Assembly: GCF_021991635.1 (NCBI RefSeq) | Contig: NZ_JAFFJA010000035.1 | Location: forward strand, 1 to 39,707 | DNA length: 39,707 nucleotides | Reading direction: 5' to 3' | Source: Tepidanaerobacter sp. GT38 | GTDB lineage: Bacteria; Bacillota; Thermosediminibacteria; Thermosediminibacterales; Tepidanaerobacteraceae | Shown: piece after piece, positions 17,205 through 25,187 of the stretch | Layout: the number at the start of each line of letters is the position of its first letter | Numbering within the stretch: the stretch's first letter is position 1 | Notes under the pieces: model-generated | What the model was told of the DNA's origin: nothing | Seen by the model: only the letters and a program-made list of their open reading frames with translations | The model's database searches: none | Made by a program: the position numbers and the translations under genes

Positions 17205-18014
17205 GTGATCGGTATGGATAGATGGAATGAAAGTAGATATTATCCTTATGGCAATAGAAGAAAAAGGAAGATTAACTATAAAAGACTATTGTTGTCACTT
17301 GGGTTTTTATGTATAATATCATTGATGCCAATGGTTTGCAGCTCTTTTTTTGCCATAAAAGACATAAAAATTATAGGAAATAGCAGCATACCTACTGAAG
17401 AGATTTTGGCAGCTGTTGATTATTATTACGGCATGAACCTGCTTGCGGTAAATGAGGATCAAGTTAAACAGGCTTTACAAGCAACTGTTCCCGTAAAAGA
17501 GGTAAATGTCCACTATAAGCTTCCCCACACTCTTGTTCTGGAAGTTAAAGAAAGAGAAATTGCAGCTGCATTAAATTATTTAAGTGGCTTTGCCTTAATA
17601 GACACCCAAGGAATTGTCGTTAAACTTGTGTCAAGGCTTGAAACTTATGCAATTCCGGTTGTTACCGGTTTCAAGGTCACAGATGCTAAAGTTGCTGAAA
17701 AACCAGAGTTTGAGGCAAATGAAGCCCATTTTGAGGCTATGTTGGAATTAATTGATAGCGCAAAACCAATATTGAATGAGCTTTCAGAAATCAACCTGGC
17801 TATCGATGGTAACAATAACCCATCTTTTTATTTATATACACTTGATGGTTACCAGGTTTTTTTAGATGAATGTGATGACAAAAAAATAACAACTTTACAG
17901 GAACTATTGGCAGACATTAGAAAGAGAGATGTAGGAAAGGGATTGCTTGATATAAGTCACAATACACCGATTTTTAAACCGTTTCCGAGCAGTGACAGCC
18001 GGGAGAGGAGGTAG
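17205..18014 (+). CDS. ftsQ: Cell division protein FtsQ/DivIB
   Basis: This is a bitopic division protein. The basic N-terminus (RRKRKINYKR) is followed by one TM segment at about residues 30-50 and an extracytoplasmic POTRA domain (IKDIKIIGNSSIPTEEIL). After it comes the FtsQ/DivIB beta region (VKEVNVHYKLPHTLVLEVKEREI). The length of 269 residues is normal for DivIB. It forms a complex with FtsL and DivIC that controls septal synthesis. Start GTG 17205 is four bases after AAAAGGG; ATG 17214 is an alternative. It is separated from murA by a hairpin and followed at once by a DUF881 gene. Confidence 0.88.
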   Translation: MIGMDRWNESRYYPYGNRRKRKINYKRLLLSLGFLCIISLMPMVCSSFFAIKDIKIIGNSSIPTEEILAAVDYYYGMNLLAVNEDQVKQALQATVPVKEVNVHYKLPHTLVLEVKEREIAAALNYLSGFALIDTQGIVVKLVSRLETYAIPVVTGFKVTDAKVAEKPEFEANEAHFEAMLELIDSAKPILNELSEINLAIDGNNNPSFYLYTLDGYQVFLDECDDKKITTLQELLADIRKRDVGKGLLDISHNTPIFKPFPSSDSRERR

Positions 18015-18017
18015 ACT

Positions 18018-18746
18018 ATGAAGAATGATAAAAGGGCACACTTTATGATAGCTGTTGTTTGCTTTTTATTGGGCATGTTGCTCGTGGCTCAGTTCAGAGG
18101 TGTGCAGACCGATAAAAACGTAACTTCCATTCAGAGAGCCCAGGAACTTTCTGCACAGCTAAAGACAGTTACAGAAGAGCGCGATATGTATAAAAAGGAG
18201 CTAATAGAACTTCGCAACAGGATAACGGAGTATGAAAATGCTGCTTCCGAGACAAGCAGCTTTACAGAGGCTATGAAAAAGGAATTAGAAAAAGTCCGGA
18301 TGCACGCGGGGTTAATAGCCGGCACAGGTAAAGGTGTGGTCATCACTCTTGATGATAGTAACTTGCCAAGACAACCAGGTGAAGATCCAAATCTGTTTTT
18401 AATTCATGATGAGGATTTATTGAAAGTAATAAATGAATTGTTTGCTGCAGGTGCGGAAGCTGTATCGGTGAATGGACAGCGAATAGTAACTAATAGTGAA
18501 ATAAGATGTGTAGGGCCTACTATTATTATAAATTCTGTTAAACTTGCACCTCCATTTGTAATCAATGCTGTAGGAGACCCAGAAATTTTGGAAACAGCTT
18601 TGAAAATGCGTGGTGGAGTTATAGAATCCCTGCAGGTATTTGGGATTCAGGTAAGCATCAAGAAGCAGGACAAAATTGAGATTCCAGCTTATACCGGCCC
18701 CATACAATTTAAATATTTTAAACCTGTGAAGGCAGGTGAAAGCTAA
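18018..18746 (+). CDS. DUF881 family protein (YlxW/YlxX-like)
   Basis: The product is 242 residues with an N-terminal membrane segment (FMIAVVCFLLGMLLVAQF), a coiled coil (about residues 40-90) and an extracytoplasmic DUF881 domain. The domain shows GKGVVITLDDS, LLKVINELFAAGAEAVSVNGQRI and the conserved GPTIIINSV strand. DUF881 genes sit between ftsQ/divIB and ftsA in many Firmicutes and Actinobacteria, which supports a division or envelope role, but the molecular function is unknown. An AGGAGG lies directly before the ATG at the usual distance. The 3' end runs up to the sbp start. Confidence 0.88.
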   Translation: MKNDKRAHFMIAVVCFLLGMLLVAQFRGVQTDKNVTSIQRAQELSAQLKTVTEERDMYKKELIELRNRITEYENAASETSSFTEAMKKELEKVRMHAGLIAGTGKGVVITLDDSNLPRQPGEDPNLFLIHDEDLLKVINELFAAGAEAVSVNGQRIVTNSEIRCVGPTIIINSVKLAPPFVINAVGDPEILETALKMRGGVIESLQVFGIQVSIKKQDKIEIPAYTGPIQFKYFKPVKAGES

Positions 18747-18747
18747 T

Positions 18748-19101
18748 ATGATATATATACTAGTCGGGCTACTATTGGGCTTATTGATAGGCTATTATTC
18801 TCCTATTACCGTGCCAACAATTTATGCGCCGTATGTTTCTATTTCAATTTTAGCTGCCCTTGATTCAGTTTTAGGTGGTATTAAAGCTTTAGAAGAAAAT
18901 AGTTTTGATATTAATATCTTTATCACGGGTTTTTTCAGCAACGCACTCATGGCAGGGCTTTTGGCGTATTTTGGGGATAGATTGGGAATACAGCTTTACC
19001 TTGCCGCTATATTTGCCTTCGGTGTAAGAATATTCCAAAACCTTGCCATTATACGGCGTAGTATAGTCAATAGGTTATTTTTTAAAAATAACAAAAAATA
19101 A
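18748..19101 (+). CDS. sbp: Small basic family protein Sbp (DUF1290)
   Basis: This is a small membrane protein of 117 residues with three hydrophobic segments (IYILVGLLLGLLIGYY, an ILAALDSVLGGIKA core and LYLAAIFAFGVRIFQNLAIIRR). It matches the Sbp family of unknown function found between divIB/DUF881 and ftsA in spore-formers. ATG 18748 lies one base after the DUF881 stop, with AGGTGA 8 bases upstream; a GTG at 18736 would overlap that SD. The C-terminus is basic, ending in lysines. A role in division or sporulation is inferred only from location. Confidence 0.88.
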   Translation: MIYILVGLLLGLLIGYYSPITVPTIYAPYVSISILAALDSVLGGIKALEENSFDINIFITGFFSNALMAGLLAYFGDRLGIQLYLAAIFAFGVRIFQNLAIIRRSIVNRLFFKNNKK

Positions 19102-19177
19102 AAAGGAAAATTTAATTTATATGTTGAATTTTAATGTATAAAAGCAACCTGCCCAACAGGCAAGGGGAGGTGTAAGT

Positions 19178-20395
19178 TTGGGAAAAGGCAACATAATAGC
19201 TAGTTTAGATCTGGGAACATCAAAAACATGTTGTATGGTAGGTGAAATTACTCGCTCAGGGTTTATAGATATATTAGGATATGGGATTTCCCAAGCAACA
19301 GGAATCAAAAAAGGTGCTATAATAAACTTGGACTTAGTGATTCAAAGTATAACGAAAGCAGTTGAGCTTGCCGAACAAATGTCAAACACCAAAATTACAA
19401 ATATATTTGTAGGATTGTCGGGAGGCAATATTACACTGCTTAACAATCGTGGAGTTGTTGCCATTCCCAGAAATGATAGAGAAATAAATCCTCAAGATGT
19501 GGATAGAGTAATTCAAGCTGCTAAAATAATGGCAATACCCTATGATAGGGAAATTATTGATGTAATACCACGAGAGTTTATAGTTGACGGTTATAGTGGT
19601 ATAAAAGACCCTGTAGGGATGTTAGGAACAAGGCTTGAAGTTTCAGCGTGCATAGTGGTAGGCCTATTGACGGCAATACAAAATATTGCCCGCTGTGTAC
19701 AAAAGGCGGGCTTATCTGTAGAATCAATGATTTTGAAACCTTTAGCTGCAGCTGAAATGCTTTTAACAGATGATGAGATGAATATGGGAGTGGCATTGGT
19801 TGATGTAGGGGCAGGTACTACTGAAATAGCTGTATTTCAAGAAGGGTGCATTAGTGCCTATGATATGATTCCAATTGGCGGGGATCTAATTACAAATGAT
19901 ATAGCTATTGGGCTTAGAGTTCCGTACGCACAGGCGGAAGAAATTAAGTGCAAATATGCCTGCGCTATGCCAAGTCTAGCTTCTGATAAGCCTGATATAG
20001 AAATACAGAGTTTAGGAGATGCCGTTCCCAGAAAAATATCTCAAAAGGATTTAGCGGCTATTGTTGAACCACGTGTTCAAGAAATATTGTCTTATATTGT
20101 CAATAGTATAGCCGGGTTTAATTTAAAGACCATGTTGCCTGCCGGCATCGTTTTTACCGGCGGTGGTCTTGTACATATAAAAGGTTTTTTAGAAATGTCT
20201 AAGCGGTTTTTAGAGTTTCCCATAAGAATAGGAATTACGGATTCATATGGTGAAGATCAAACCTTTACAGTGGCTTTAGGTCTTTTAAATTACATTATTA
20301 AACACAGAGCTTTTAATGTAAATTCTGTCATGAAAGAAAGGTCGGCTTCGGGATTTTTAGAAAGGGCAAAGCGATTTTTAAGAGAGTATTTTTAA
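19178..20395 (+). CDS. ftsA: Cell division protein FtsA
   Basis: FtsA is the actin-like ATPase that tethers FtsZ to the membrane. The N-terminal phosphate-1 motif is SLDLGTSKTCCMVGE. The 1C subdomain follows (about 85-160), then VDVGAGTTEIAVF and the adenosine motif FTGGGLVHIKGF. The last residues (FLERAKRFLREYF) form an amphipathic helix that fits the membrane-targeting sequence. The product is 405 residues. The TTG start at 19178 follows a strong GGGGAGGTG. It is separated from ftsZ by 18 bases. Confidence 0.94.
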   Translation: MGKGNIIASLDLGTSKTCCMVGEITRSGFIDILGYGISQATGIKKGAIINLDLVIQSITKAVELAEQMSNTKITNIFVGLSGGNITLLNNRGVVAIPRNDREINPQDVDRVIQAAKIMAIPYDREIIDVIPREFIVDGYSGIKDPVGMLGTRLEVSACIVVGLLTAIQNIARCVQKAGLSVESMILKPLAAAEMLLTDDEMNMGVALVDVGAGTTEIAVFQEGCISAYDMIPIGGDLITNDIAIGLRVPYAQAEEIKCKYACAMPSLASDKPDIEIQSLGDAVPRKISQKDLAAIVEPRVQEILSYIVNSIAGFNLKTMLPAGIVFTGGGLVHIKGFLEMSKRFLEFPIRIGITDSYGEDQTFTVALGLLNYIIKHRAFNVNSVMKERSASGFLERAKRFLREYF

Positions 20396-20413
20396 CGTTT
20401 GGGAGGTATTAAC

Positions 20414-21466
20414 GTGCTTGATTTTGATGTAGAGATGGAACAATTTGCTAATATCAAGGTCGTAGGAATCGGCGGAGGAGGTAATAACGCAATAAACCGA
20501 ATGATAGACGCAGGCCTGAAAGGGGTAGAGTTCATTGCGGTTAATACTGATGCCCAGGCTCTTTATTTATCCAAAGCCGATAAGAAGATACAGATAGGCG
20601 AGAAACTTACAAAAGGCCTTGGTGCTGGTGCTAATCCCGAAATAGGCAAAAAAGCAGCAGAAGAAAGTAGAGACATAGTTGAAGAATGCCTTAAAGGTGC
20701 TGATATGATTTTCATTACCGCAGGAATGGGAGGCGGTACAGGCACTGGTGCAGCGCCAGTAGTAGCCGAAATTTCCAAGAACCTTGGTATATTAACTGTG
20801 GGTGTTGTGACAAAACCTTTTACTTTCGAAGGTAAAAAGCGTCAGTCCAATGCAGAAATGGGAATCACTAATATAAAAAACAATGTTGATACTTTGATTA
20901 CTATTCCAAATGATAGATTATTGTCCATAGCAGAAAAGAAAACTTCTATTATTGAAGCTTTTAAAATGGCAGATGATATATTAAGGCAAGGAGTTCAAGG
21001 GATCTCGGATTTAATTGCTGTACCTGGTTTGATTAATCTAGATTTTGCAGATGTCAGGACAATAATGTTAGATACCGGCCTTGCGCACATGGGAATTGGC
21101 AAAGGGTCTGGTGAAAATAGGGCTACTGAGGCCGCAAAACAAGCTGTATCAAGTCCTTTACTTGAAACTTCAATTGAAGGGGCTAAGGGTATACTATTAA
21201 ATATTACAGGCGGCGCAAACCTTGGTCTGTTAGAAGTAAATGAGGCTGCAGAACTAATCTCGTCTTATGCAGATCCCGAAGCTAACATTATTTTTGGCGC
21301 AGTAATCGATGAAAATTTGCAAGATGAGATTAGAATTACAGTAATTGCTACAGGCTTTGACAAAGGAAAGGAAAAATCTTTGGATCTTGAGGAGTTTGAG
21401 GTAGGAAACTTTATGGATGAGGACCTGGATATACCAGCATTTTTACGGAGAAATAGAAAACGATAA
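20414..21466 (+). CDS. ftsZ: Cell division GTPase FtsZ
   Basis: FtsZ is the tubulin-like GTPase that forms the cytokinetic ring. The GTP-binding signature [10 protein letters not shown] is intact, as are NTDAQAL, the T7-loop region [11 protein letters not shown] and the N-terminal [15 protein letters not shown]. The C-terminal linker is short and ends in the conserved binding peptide [14 protein letters not shown]. Start GTG 20414 is 7 bases after GGGAGG (20401-20406), giving 350 residues; an in-frame TTG at 20399 precedes the SD. It closes the dcw cluster, and its stop codon lies inside the terminator stem. Confidence 0.97.
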   Translation: MLDFDVEMEQFANIKVVGIGGGGNNAINRMIDAGLKGVEFIAVNTDAQALYLSKADKKIQIGEKLTKGLGAGANPEIGKKAAEESRDIVEECLKGADMIFITAGMGGGTGTGAAPVVAEISKNLGILTVGVVTKPFTFEGKKRQSNAEMGITNIKNNVDTLITIPNDRLLSIAEKKTSIIEAFKMADDILRQGVQGISDLIAVPGLINLDFADVRTIMLDTGLAHMGIGKGSGENRATEAAKQAVSSPLLETSIEGAKGILLNITGGANLGLLEVNEAAELISSYADPEANIIFGAVIDENLQDEIRITVIATGFDKGKEKSLDLEEFEVGNFMDEDLDIPAFLRRNRKR

Positions 21467-21497
21467 AGAGCACTAAAATGTGCTCTTTATTTTTTTG
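21463..21497 (+). terminator. Intrinsic terminator after ftsZ
   Basis: An 11-bp stem, 21463-21473 paired with 21480-21490 (core AAAGAGCAC/GTGCTCTTT), has a 6-base loop and a following T run to 21496. The ftsZ TAA stop is part of the left arm. It marks the end of the dcw transcription unit. Confidence 0.9.
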
Positions 21498-21512
21498 CCT
21501 CCAAGTCAAGAA

Positions 21513-21545
21513 CTGACAATTTTTTGATGGCATTAATGTTAAAAT
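21513..21545 (+). promoter_or_regulatory. Candidate spoIIG promoter with a Spo0A-like box
   Basis: CTGACA (21513-21518) and TAAAAT (21540-21545) are separated by 21 bases. That is unusually long for sigma-A but resembles the 22-base spacing of the Spo0A-activated B. subtilis spoIIG promoter. TGACAAT at 21514-21520 matches 6 of 7 positions of the Spo0A-box core TGWCNAA and overlaps the -35. The match is weak in isolation; the location upstream of spoIIGA is what makes it plausible. Confidence 0.28.
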
Positions 21546-21612
21546 AATCATAATGGACAAGGACAACGAATATAGATTTTTTATAGACTGGACTTTTTCA
21601 ATAGGAGGGCAT

Positions 21613-22515
21613 ATGGTTTTATATTTTGATGTAGTATTATTAATAAATCTTTTGATGAATTATATGATACTATATTTTGTTGCATTAGTTTTAAATTTAA
21701 AAAGGGAATTTGGCAGGTTGTTTTTAGGAGCAATTTTAGGATGTTTATTTTTAATAAGTGTAATTTCGGAGAAATTTATAATGCTGCAATCATTTCCAAT
21801 CAAAGTGGTAATTTCGGTAGCTATGATTTTAGTGAGTTTTCCGCCTAAAAACTTTAGAGATTTTTTAAAAACCCTTAGCTTTTTTTACCTGATATCTTTT
21901 ATGATGGGCGGTGGTGTATTAGCGTTTTTTTATTTACTTAATCTTAGACAAAATCTATTAACCAATACTCTTATACTTAATAATATTTCAGTTCAATGGT
22001 GGATATTACTTATTTCTGCACTGGCACTTTTTTTATTTTTGAAATTCATATGGCCTTTGCTATACAGTATATTATCAAAGGATACTTTTTTAGCCCTCAT
22101 GACAATTGTAATCGACGGTAAACCTATAGAAATTAAAGGTCTGATTGATACAGGTAACGATCTTTTTGACCCTGTATCCAAATACCCAGTCATAATTGTA
22201 GAACTTGGTGCAATTAAAGACATTTTAAGTAAAGATCTGCAGTCAATTCTTGAAAAAGGGCCAGAAGAAAGTCTTAGTAACATAGGTGAAACCATAGCAA
22301 GTTCCAACTGGGCAAGCAGATTTAGAATTATTCCCTATGAAAGTATCGGCAAACGCAAAGGCTTAATGATCGGTTTCAAACCAGATTTGGTAAAAATACA
22401 ACACAATGATAAAATCAAAACAACCAAAGAGGCAGTTATTGGCATATATCAAAGAGCCCTTTCACCTGAAGGAACTTATAGGGCTCTGCTAAATCCTATC
22501 CTTTTACATGATTAA
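21613..22515 (+). CDS. spoIIGA: Sigma-E processing peptidase SpoIIGA
   Basis: SpoIIGA is the membrane aspartic protease that cleaves pro-sigma-E in the mother cell after a signal from the forespore. The start ATG 21613 follows AGGAGGG and gives 300 residues beginning MVLYFDVVLLINLLMN. The N-terminal half has about five membrane segments. The soluble C-terminal half has the catalytic motif GLIDTGNDLFDP with aspartate at residue 179, close to D183 of B. subtilis. A longer start at 21553 would add a non-homologous tail and has no SD. It is immediately followed by its substrate gene sigE. Confidence 0.94.
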   Translation: MVLYFDVVLLINLLMNYMILYFVALVLNLKREFGRLFLGAILGCLFLISVISEKFIMLQSFPIKVVISVAMILVSFPPKNFRDFLKTLSFFYLISFMMGGGVLAFFYLLNLRQNLLTNTLILNNISVQWWILLISALALFLFLKFIWPLLYSILSKDTFLALMTIVIDGKPIEIKGLIDTGNDLFDPVSKYPVIIVELGAIKDILSKDLQSILEKGPEESLSNIGETIASSNWASRFRIIPYESIGKRKGLMIGFKPDLVKIQHNDKIKTTKEAVIGIYQRALSPEGTYRALLNPILLHD

Positions 22516-22543
22516 AAAAAATCACGGGAGGAAGGAATAGTTT

Positions 22544-23263
22544 ATGGTGAAGTTTAAAAAAATAAAATTGACAATTATCAAGTTGTTAAAACAGCTGGGC
22601 ATATTAAAAAAATCGGTTATTTACTACATCAGTGGCAGTGAAGCATTGCCTCCTCCGCTTACCGTGGATGAAGAAGTATTGTACTTGCATAAGTTGGAAC
22701 AAGGTGATTCAGGGGTAAAAAGTATTTTAATTGAGCGAAATCTCAGGTTAGTTGTTTATATTGCTCGCAAGTTTGAAAATACTGGAGTGGGTATTGAAGA
22801 TTTGGTATCTATTGGAACCATTGGACTTATAAAGGCTATTAATACTTTTGATCCAAACAAAAAAATAAAACTTGCTACATATGCTTCTAAATGTATAGAA
22901 AACGAGATATTAATGTATTTGAGGCGAAATAACAGAACAAGAATGGAAGTGTCTTTTGATGAACCTCTAAATATCGATTGGGACGGCAATGAACTTTTAC
23001 TATCAGATATATTAGGCACTGATAATGATATGATTTATAAATATATAGAGGATGAGATAGATAGAGAGTTACTTAAAGAGGCCATGAAAAGATTGTCACA
23101 GCGAGAACAGTGTATTATAAAGCTCCGCTTTGGATTAAATGGTGGCGTTGAAAAGACACAAAAGGAGGTTGCAGACCTTTTAGGCATTTCCCAATCATAT
23201 ATTTCACGGCTTGAAAAGAAGATAATAAAGCGACTAAAAAAAGAAATGGTTCGAATGATGTAA
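22544..23263 (+). CDS. sigE: RNA polymerase sporulation sigma factor SigE (pro-sigma-E)
   Basis: Sigma-E drives early mother-cell transcription. The 239-residue precursor has a basic, amphipathic pro-sequence of about 27-29 residues ending at [12 protein letters not shown], the conserved SpoIIGA cleavage region. Region 2 is nearly invariant ([36 protein letters not shown]), with [19 protein letters not shown] in the middle. Region 4 is a helix-turn-helix ([22 protein letters not shown]). GGGAGGAAGG precedes the ATG. It is co-directional with spoIIGA upstream and sigG downstream, the standard sporulation sigma arrangement. Confidence 0.97.
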   Translation: MVKFKKIKLTIIKLLKQLGILKKSVIYYISGSEALPPPLTVDEEVLYLHKLEQGDSGVKSILIERNLRLVVYIARKFENTGVGIEDLVSIGTIGLIKAINTFDPNKKIKLATYASKCIENEILMYLRRNNRTRMEVSFDEPLNIDWDGNELLLSDILGTDNDMIYKYIEDEIDRELLKEAMKRLSQREQCIIKLRFGLNGGVEKTQKEVADLLGISQSYISRLEKKIIKRLKKEMVRMM

Positions 23264-23278
23264 TTTAATAGATAGAAT

Positions 23279-23308
23279 GCATAAAAACCTCTCCCTATGG
23301 CAAAACTT
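23279..23308 (+). promoter_or_regulatory. Sigma-F (sigma-G) type promoter of sigG
   Basis: GCATA (23279-23283) is separated by exactly 15 bases from GGCAAAACTT (23299-23308). This fits the forespore consensus GYATA plus GGHAANMHTR at all but the last position. The start site would be near 23315, about 29 bases before the sigG ATG. It overlaps the left arm of a hairpin that masks the sigG SD. Confidence 0.75.
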
Positions 23309-23341
23309 AAAATGAAAACTTGGGAAGACAGGGGGAGGTTT
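23285..23341 (+). promoter_or_regulatory. SD-sequestering hairpin upstream of sigG
   Basis: The left arm 23285-23296 (AAACCTCTCCCT) pairs along 12 positions, one of them a G-U, with 23330-23341 (AGGGGGAGGTTT). The right arm contains the whole sigG SD. The predicted start site of the forespore promoter lies in the loop, so promoter-born mRNA lacks the left arm, while sigE read-through mRNA can fold. A leader hairpin that dampens sigG translation is known in B. subtilis. Confidence 0.7.
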
Positions 23342-23343
23342 CT

Positions 23344-24117
23344 ATGATTGTAAATAAAGTTGAAATATGTGGAGTAAATACATCTAAACTCCCGGTGCTT
23401 TCCAATGCCAAAATGAGAGAACTTTTTTTGCGAGTAAAAAAAGGAGACAAAGAGGCGCGGGAAAAGCTCATAAATGGCAATCTAAGGCTTGTGCTAAGCG
23501 TTATACAGCGATTCAACAATCGAGGAGAATATGTGGATGATTTATTTCAGGTAGGCTGCATAGGCCTTATGAAAGCCATAGACAACTTTGACTTGGATCA
23601 AAATGTAAAGTTTTCAACATATGCTGTCCCTATGATTATAGGTGAAATACGAAGGTATCTGAGAGACAACAATCAAATAAGGGTCAGTCGCTCATTAAGA
23701 GATATCGCATATAAAGCTCTCCAAGTGAGAGATAGCTTAATTTCAAAGCATTCCAGAGAACCGTCTATAAATGAAGTGGCTAAGGAAATGAATATGCCTA
23801 GTGAGGAGATAGTATTTGCCTTGGATGCTATCCAAGAGCCAGTTTCGCTTTTTGAACCTATATACCATGATGACGGAGACCCGATTTTTGTTATGGATCA
23901 AATAAGTGATGAAAAAAACAAAGATGATCAATGGCTCCAAGGCATTTCAATTAAGGAAGCAATGCAGAAATTAGGAGAAAGAGAAAAGAAAATTTTAAAC
24001 TTAAGATTTTTTGAAGGGAAAACTCAAATGGAAGTCGCTCAGGAAATAGGTATATCTCAAGCACAGGTTTCCAGGCTTGAAAAGGCGGCTCTTAAGCACA
24101 TGAGGAAATATATTTAA
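23344..24117 (+). CDS. sigG: RNA polymerase sporulation sigma factor SigG
   Basis: Sigma-G directs late forespore transcription. The 257-residue product starts MIVNKVEICGVNTSKLPVLS, the family N-terminus that is also the anti-sigma interaction region. It contains NRGEYVDDLFQVGCIGLMK, YAVPMIIGEIRRYLRDNN, VSRSLRDIAYKALQVRD and the region 4 helix-turn-helix TQMEVAQEIGISQAQVSRLEK. Start ATG 23344 is 5 bases after GGGGGAGG; an upstream in-frame start at 23320 is not supported. It lies 80 bases after sigE with its own forespore promoter and a masking hairpin between them. Confidence 0.97.
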   Translation: MIVNKVEICGVNTSKLPVLSNAKMRELFLRVKKGDKEAREKLINGNLRLVLSVIQRFNNRGEYVDDLFQVGCIGLMKAIDNFDLDQNVKFSTYAVPMIIGEIRRYLRDNNQIRVSRSLRDIAYKALQVRDSLISKHSREPSINEVAKEMNMPSEEIVFALDAIQEPVSLFEPIYHDDGDPIFVMDQISDEKNKDDQWLQGISIKEAMQKLGEREKKILNLRFFEGKTQMEVAQEIGISQAQVSRLEKAALKHMRKYI

Positions 24118-24132
24118 GATGGAGATGATACT

Positions 24133-24298
24133 ATGAAGATTTTTTTTAAATAGATTTTTAATATTTATATTAACACTATTCACGTTAATGAATTTTTACA
24201 TTACTCCTAAAAGTATGGTTGCGTATAATACTAAAAATTTAACCTCAAAGAATGTAATTGCACAAAATAATATTGTAAAAAGTGTCAATGCGAACTAG
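24133..24298 (+). pseudogene. Frameshifted small secreted peptide gene after sigG
   Basis: GGAG at 24121-24124 is 8 bases before ATG 24133, but this frame stops after six codons (MKIFFK then TAG). The frame changes at a run of eight T (24140-24147). With one T fewer the frame reads through to TAG 24296-24298, giving 54 residues: MKIFLNRFLIF, a strongly hydrophobic stretch to about residue 23, a possible cleavage after SMVA, then a short Asn/Lys-rich mature part ending KSVNAN. The stop sits in the stem of the terminator. This could be a decayed gene, a sequence error in the homopolymer, or expression by slippage at T8. I recognise no family. Confidence 0.42.
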
Positions 24299-24321
24299 GC
24301 CTAAATAGGCCTTATTTTTTT
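24296..24321 (+). terminator. Intrinsic terminator after the sigG unit
   Basis: AGGCCT (297-302 of 24 kb) and AGGCCT (307-312) form a short GC-rich stem with flanking T-A pairs around a tiny loop, followed by TTATTTTTTT. It ends the sigG transcription unit and includes the stop codon of the frameshifted peptide gene. Confidence 0.75.
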
Positions 24322-24328
24322 CACATTT

Positions 24329-24357
24329 TTGCTGTTAAGTGAATATAATACTATAAT
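24329..24357 (+). promoter_or_regulatory. Sigma-A promoter of the ylmC-type gene
   Basis: TTGCTG (24329-24334) and a perfect TATAAT (24352-24357) are separated by 17 bases, just after the preceding terminator and about 40 bases before the start of the downstream gene. Confidence 0.6.
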
Positions 24358-24397
24358 AATATTATTTTCGTATTTAATTTACCGGGGGGTTATACGT

Positions 24398-24655
24398 ATG
24401 ATGAAAACATCTGAATTGAGGCAACGGGAAGTAATAAACATAATCGATGGCAAAAGGCTAGGCTTTGTCACAGATTTAGATATTGATTTGGAAAAGGGTA
24501 TAATAAAATCTATAATTATTCCTGCTAACAATAAAATTTTTAGTATTTTTTCAAAAGCAGGGGATTATGTGATACCGTGGGAACAAATCAAGACAATTGG
24601 CTCAGATGTCATTCTTGTTGAATTGCCAAATTATATGAATTCCAATAGAGTCTGA
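24398..24655 (+). CDS. ylmC: YlmC/YmxH family sporulation protein (PRC-barrel)
   Basis: This is a small protein of 85 residues with a single PRC-barrel-like fold (REVINIIDGKRLGFVTDLDIDLEKGIIKSIIIP), ending in a GDYVIPWEQIKTIGSDVILVEL strand pair. It matches the YlmC/YmxH family found near sporulation genes in Firmicutes. The ATG at 24398 (or 24401) lies 8 bases after GGGGGG; longer starts would cross the promoter. Its role is unknown; ymxH-type genes are linked to sporulation by family and location. It has its own promoter and is followed by nrdR under another promoter. Confidence 0.85.
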   Translation: MMKTSELRQREVINIIDGKRLGFVTDLDIDLEKGIIKSIIIPANNKIFSIFSKAGDYVIPWEQIKTIGSDVILVELPNYMNSNRV

Positions 24656-24668
24656 ATCCTTGATTTAC

Positions 24669-24697
24669 TTTATATTTGCAGCAAAAATCAGTATAAT
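24669..24697 (+). promoter_or_regulatory. Sigma-A promoter of nrdR
   Basis: TTTATA (24669-24674) and a perfect TATAAT (24692-24697) are separated by 17 bases, with the nrdR ATG 21 bases downstream after a GGGAGGTGG SD. The leader would be very short. Confidence 0.5.
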
Positions 24698-24717
24698 GTT
24701 TATAGGGAGGTGGCAGT

Positions 24718-25173
24718 ATGAAATGTCCGTTTTGTGGCAATATGGAAAGTAAAGTTATGGATTCTAGGCCAACTGAAGAAGGAACAATTATAAGAAGACG
24801 ACGGGAATGCCCTTCATGTAAAAAAAGATTTACTACTTATGAAAGGGTAGATGAGCTGCCTTTGACCGTGATTAAAAAAAGTGGAATGCGTGAAGTTTTT
24901 GATACACATAAAATAATTAATGGCTTAATCAAAGCTTGTGAAAAACGGCCCATTTCCATAGAAATGCTTCAAAACATTGCCAATGACATAGAAAAGGAAC
25001 TTAAAAATAACATGGAACAGGAAGTGGAAAGCAAAAAAATCGGTGAGATGGTAATGGATAGGCTTAAGGAAGTTGACGAAGTGGCTTATGTGAGGTTTGC
25101 ATCTGTTTATAGACAATTCAAAGATATTGACTCTTATATTGAAGAAATTAAGAGATTAAAAAGCGATAGATAG
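24718..25173 (+). CDS. nrdR: Transcriptional repressor NrdR
   Basis: NrdR is an ATP/dATP-sensing repressor of ribonucleotide reductase genes. The 151-residue product has an N-terminal zinc ribbon with C3, C6, C31 and C34 and the motif [18 protein letters not shown]. It is followed by an ATP-cone domain ([29 protein letters not shown]). Both length and layout are standard. No ribonucleotide reductase gene or obvious NrdR box is present in the window, so its targets lie elsewhere. The radical SAM gene starts 14 bases later, suggesting a shared transcript. Confidence 0.96.
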   Translation: MKCPFCGNMESKVMDSRPTEEGTIIRRRRECPSCKKRFTTYERVDELPLTVIKKSGMREVFDTHKIINGLIKACEKRPISIEMLQNIANDIEKELKNNMEQEVESKKIGEMVMDRLKEVDEVAYVRFASVYRQFKDIDSYIEEIKRLKSDR

Positions 25174-25187
25174 ATTACGGAGGAACC

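Noticed and set aside
21553-21612. Upstream extension of SpoIIGA by 20 residues
   Set aside because: The family N-terminus aligns with ATG 21613, which has a strong SD; the extension has none.
22506-22524. TGATT-A6-AATCA hairpin between spoIIGA and sigE as a terminator
   Set aside because: Five-bp stem without a T tract; the SD and start of sigE follow directly.
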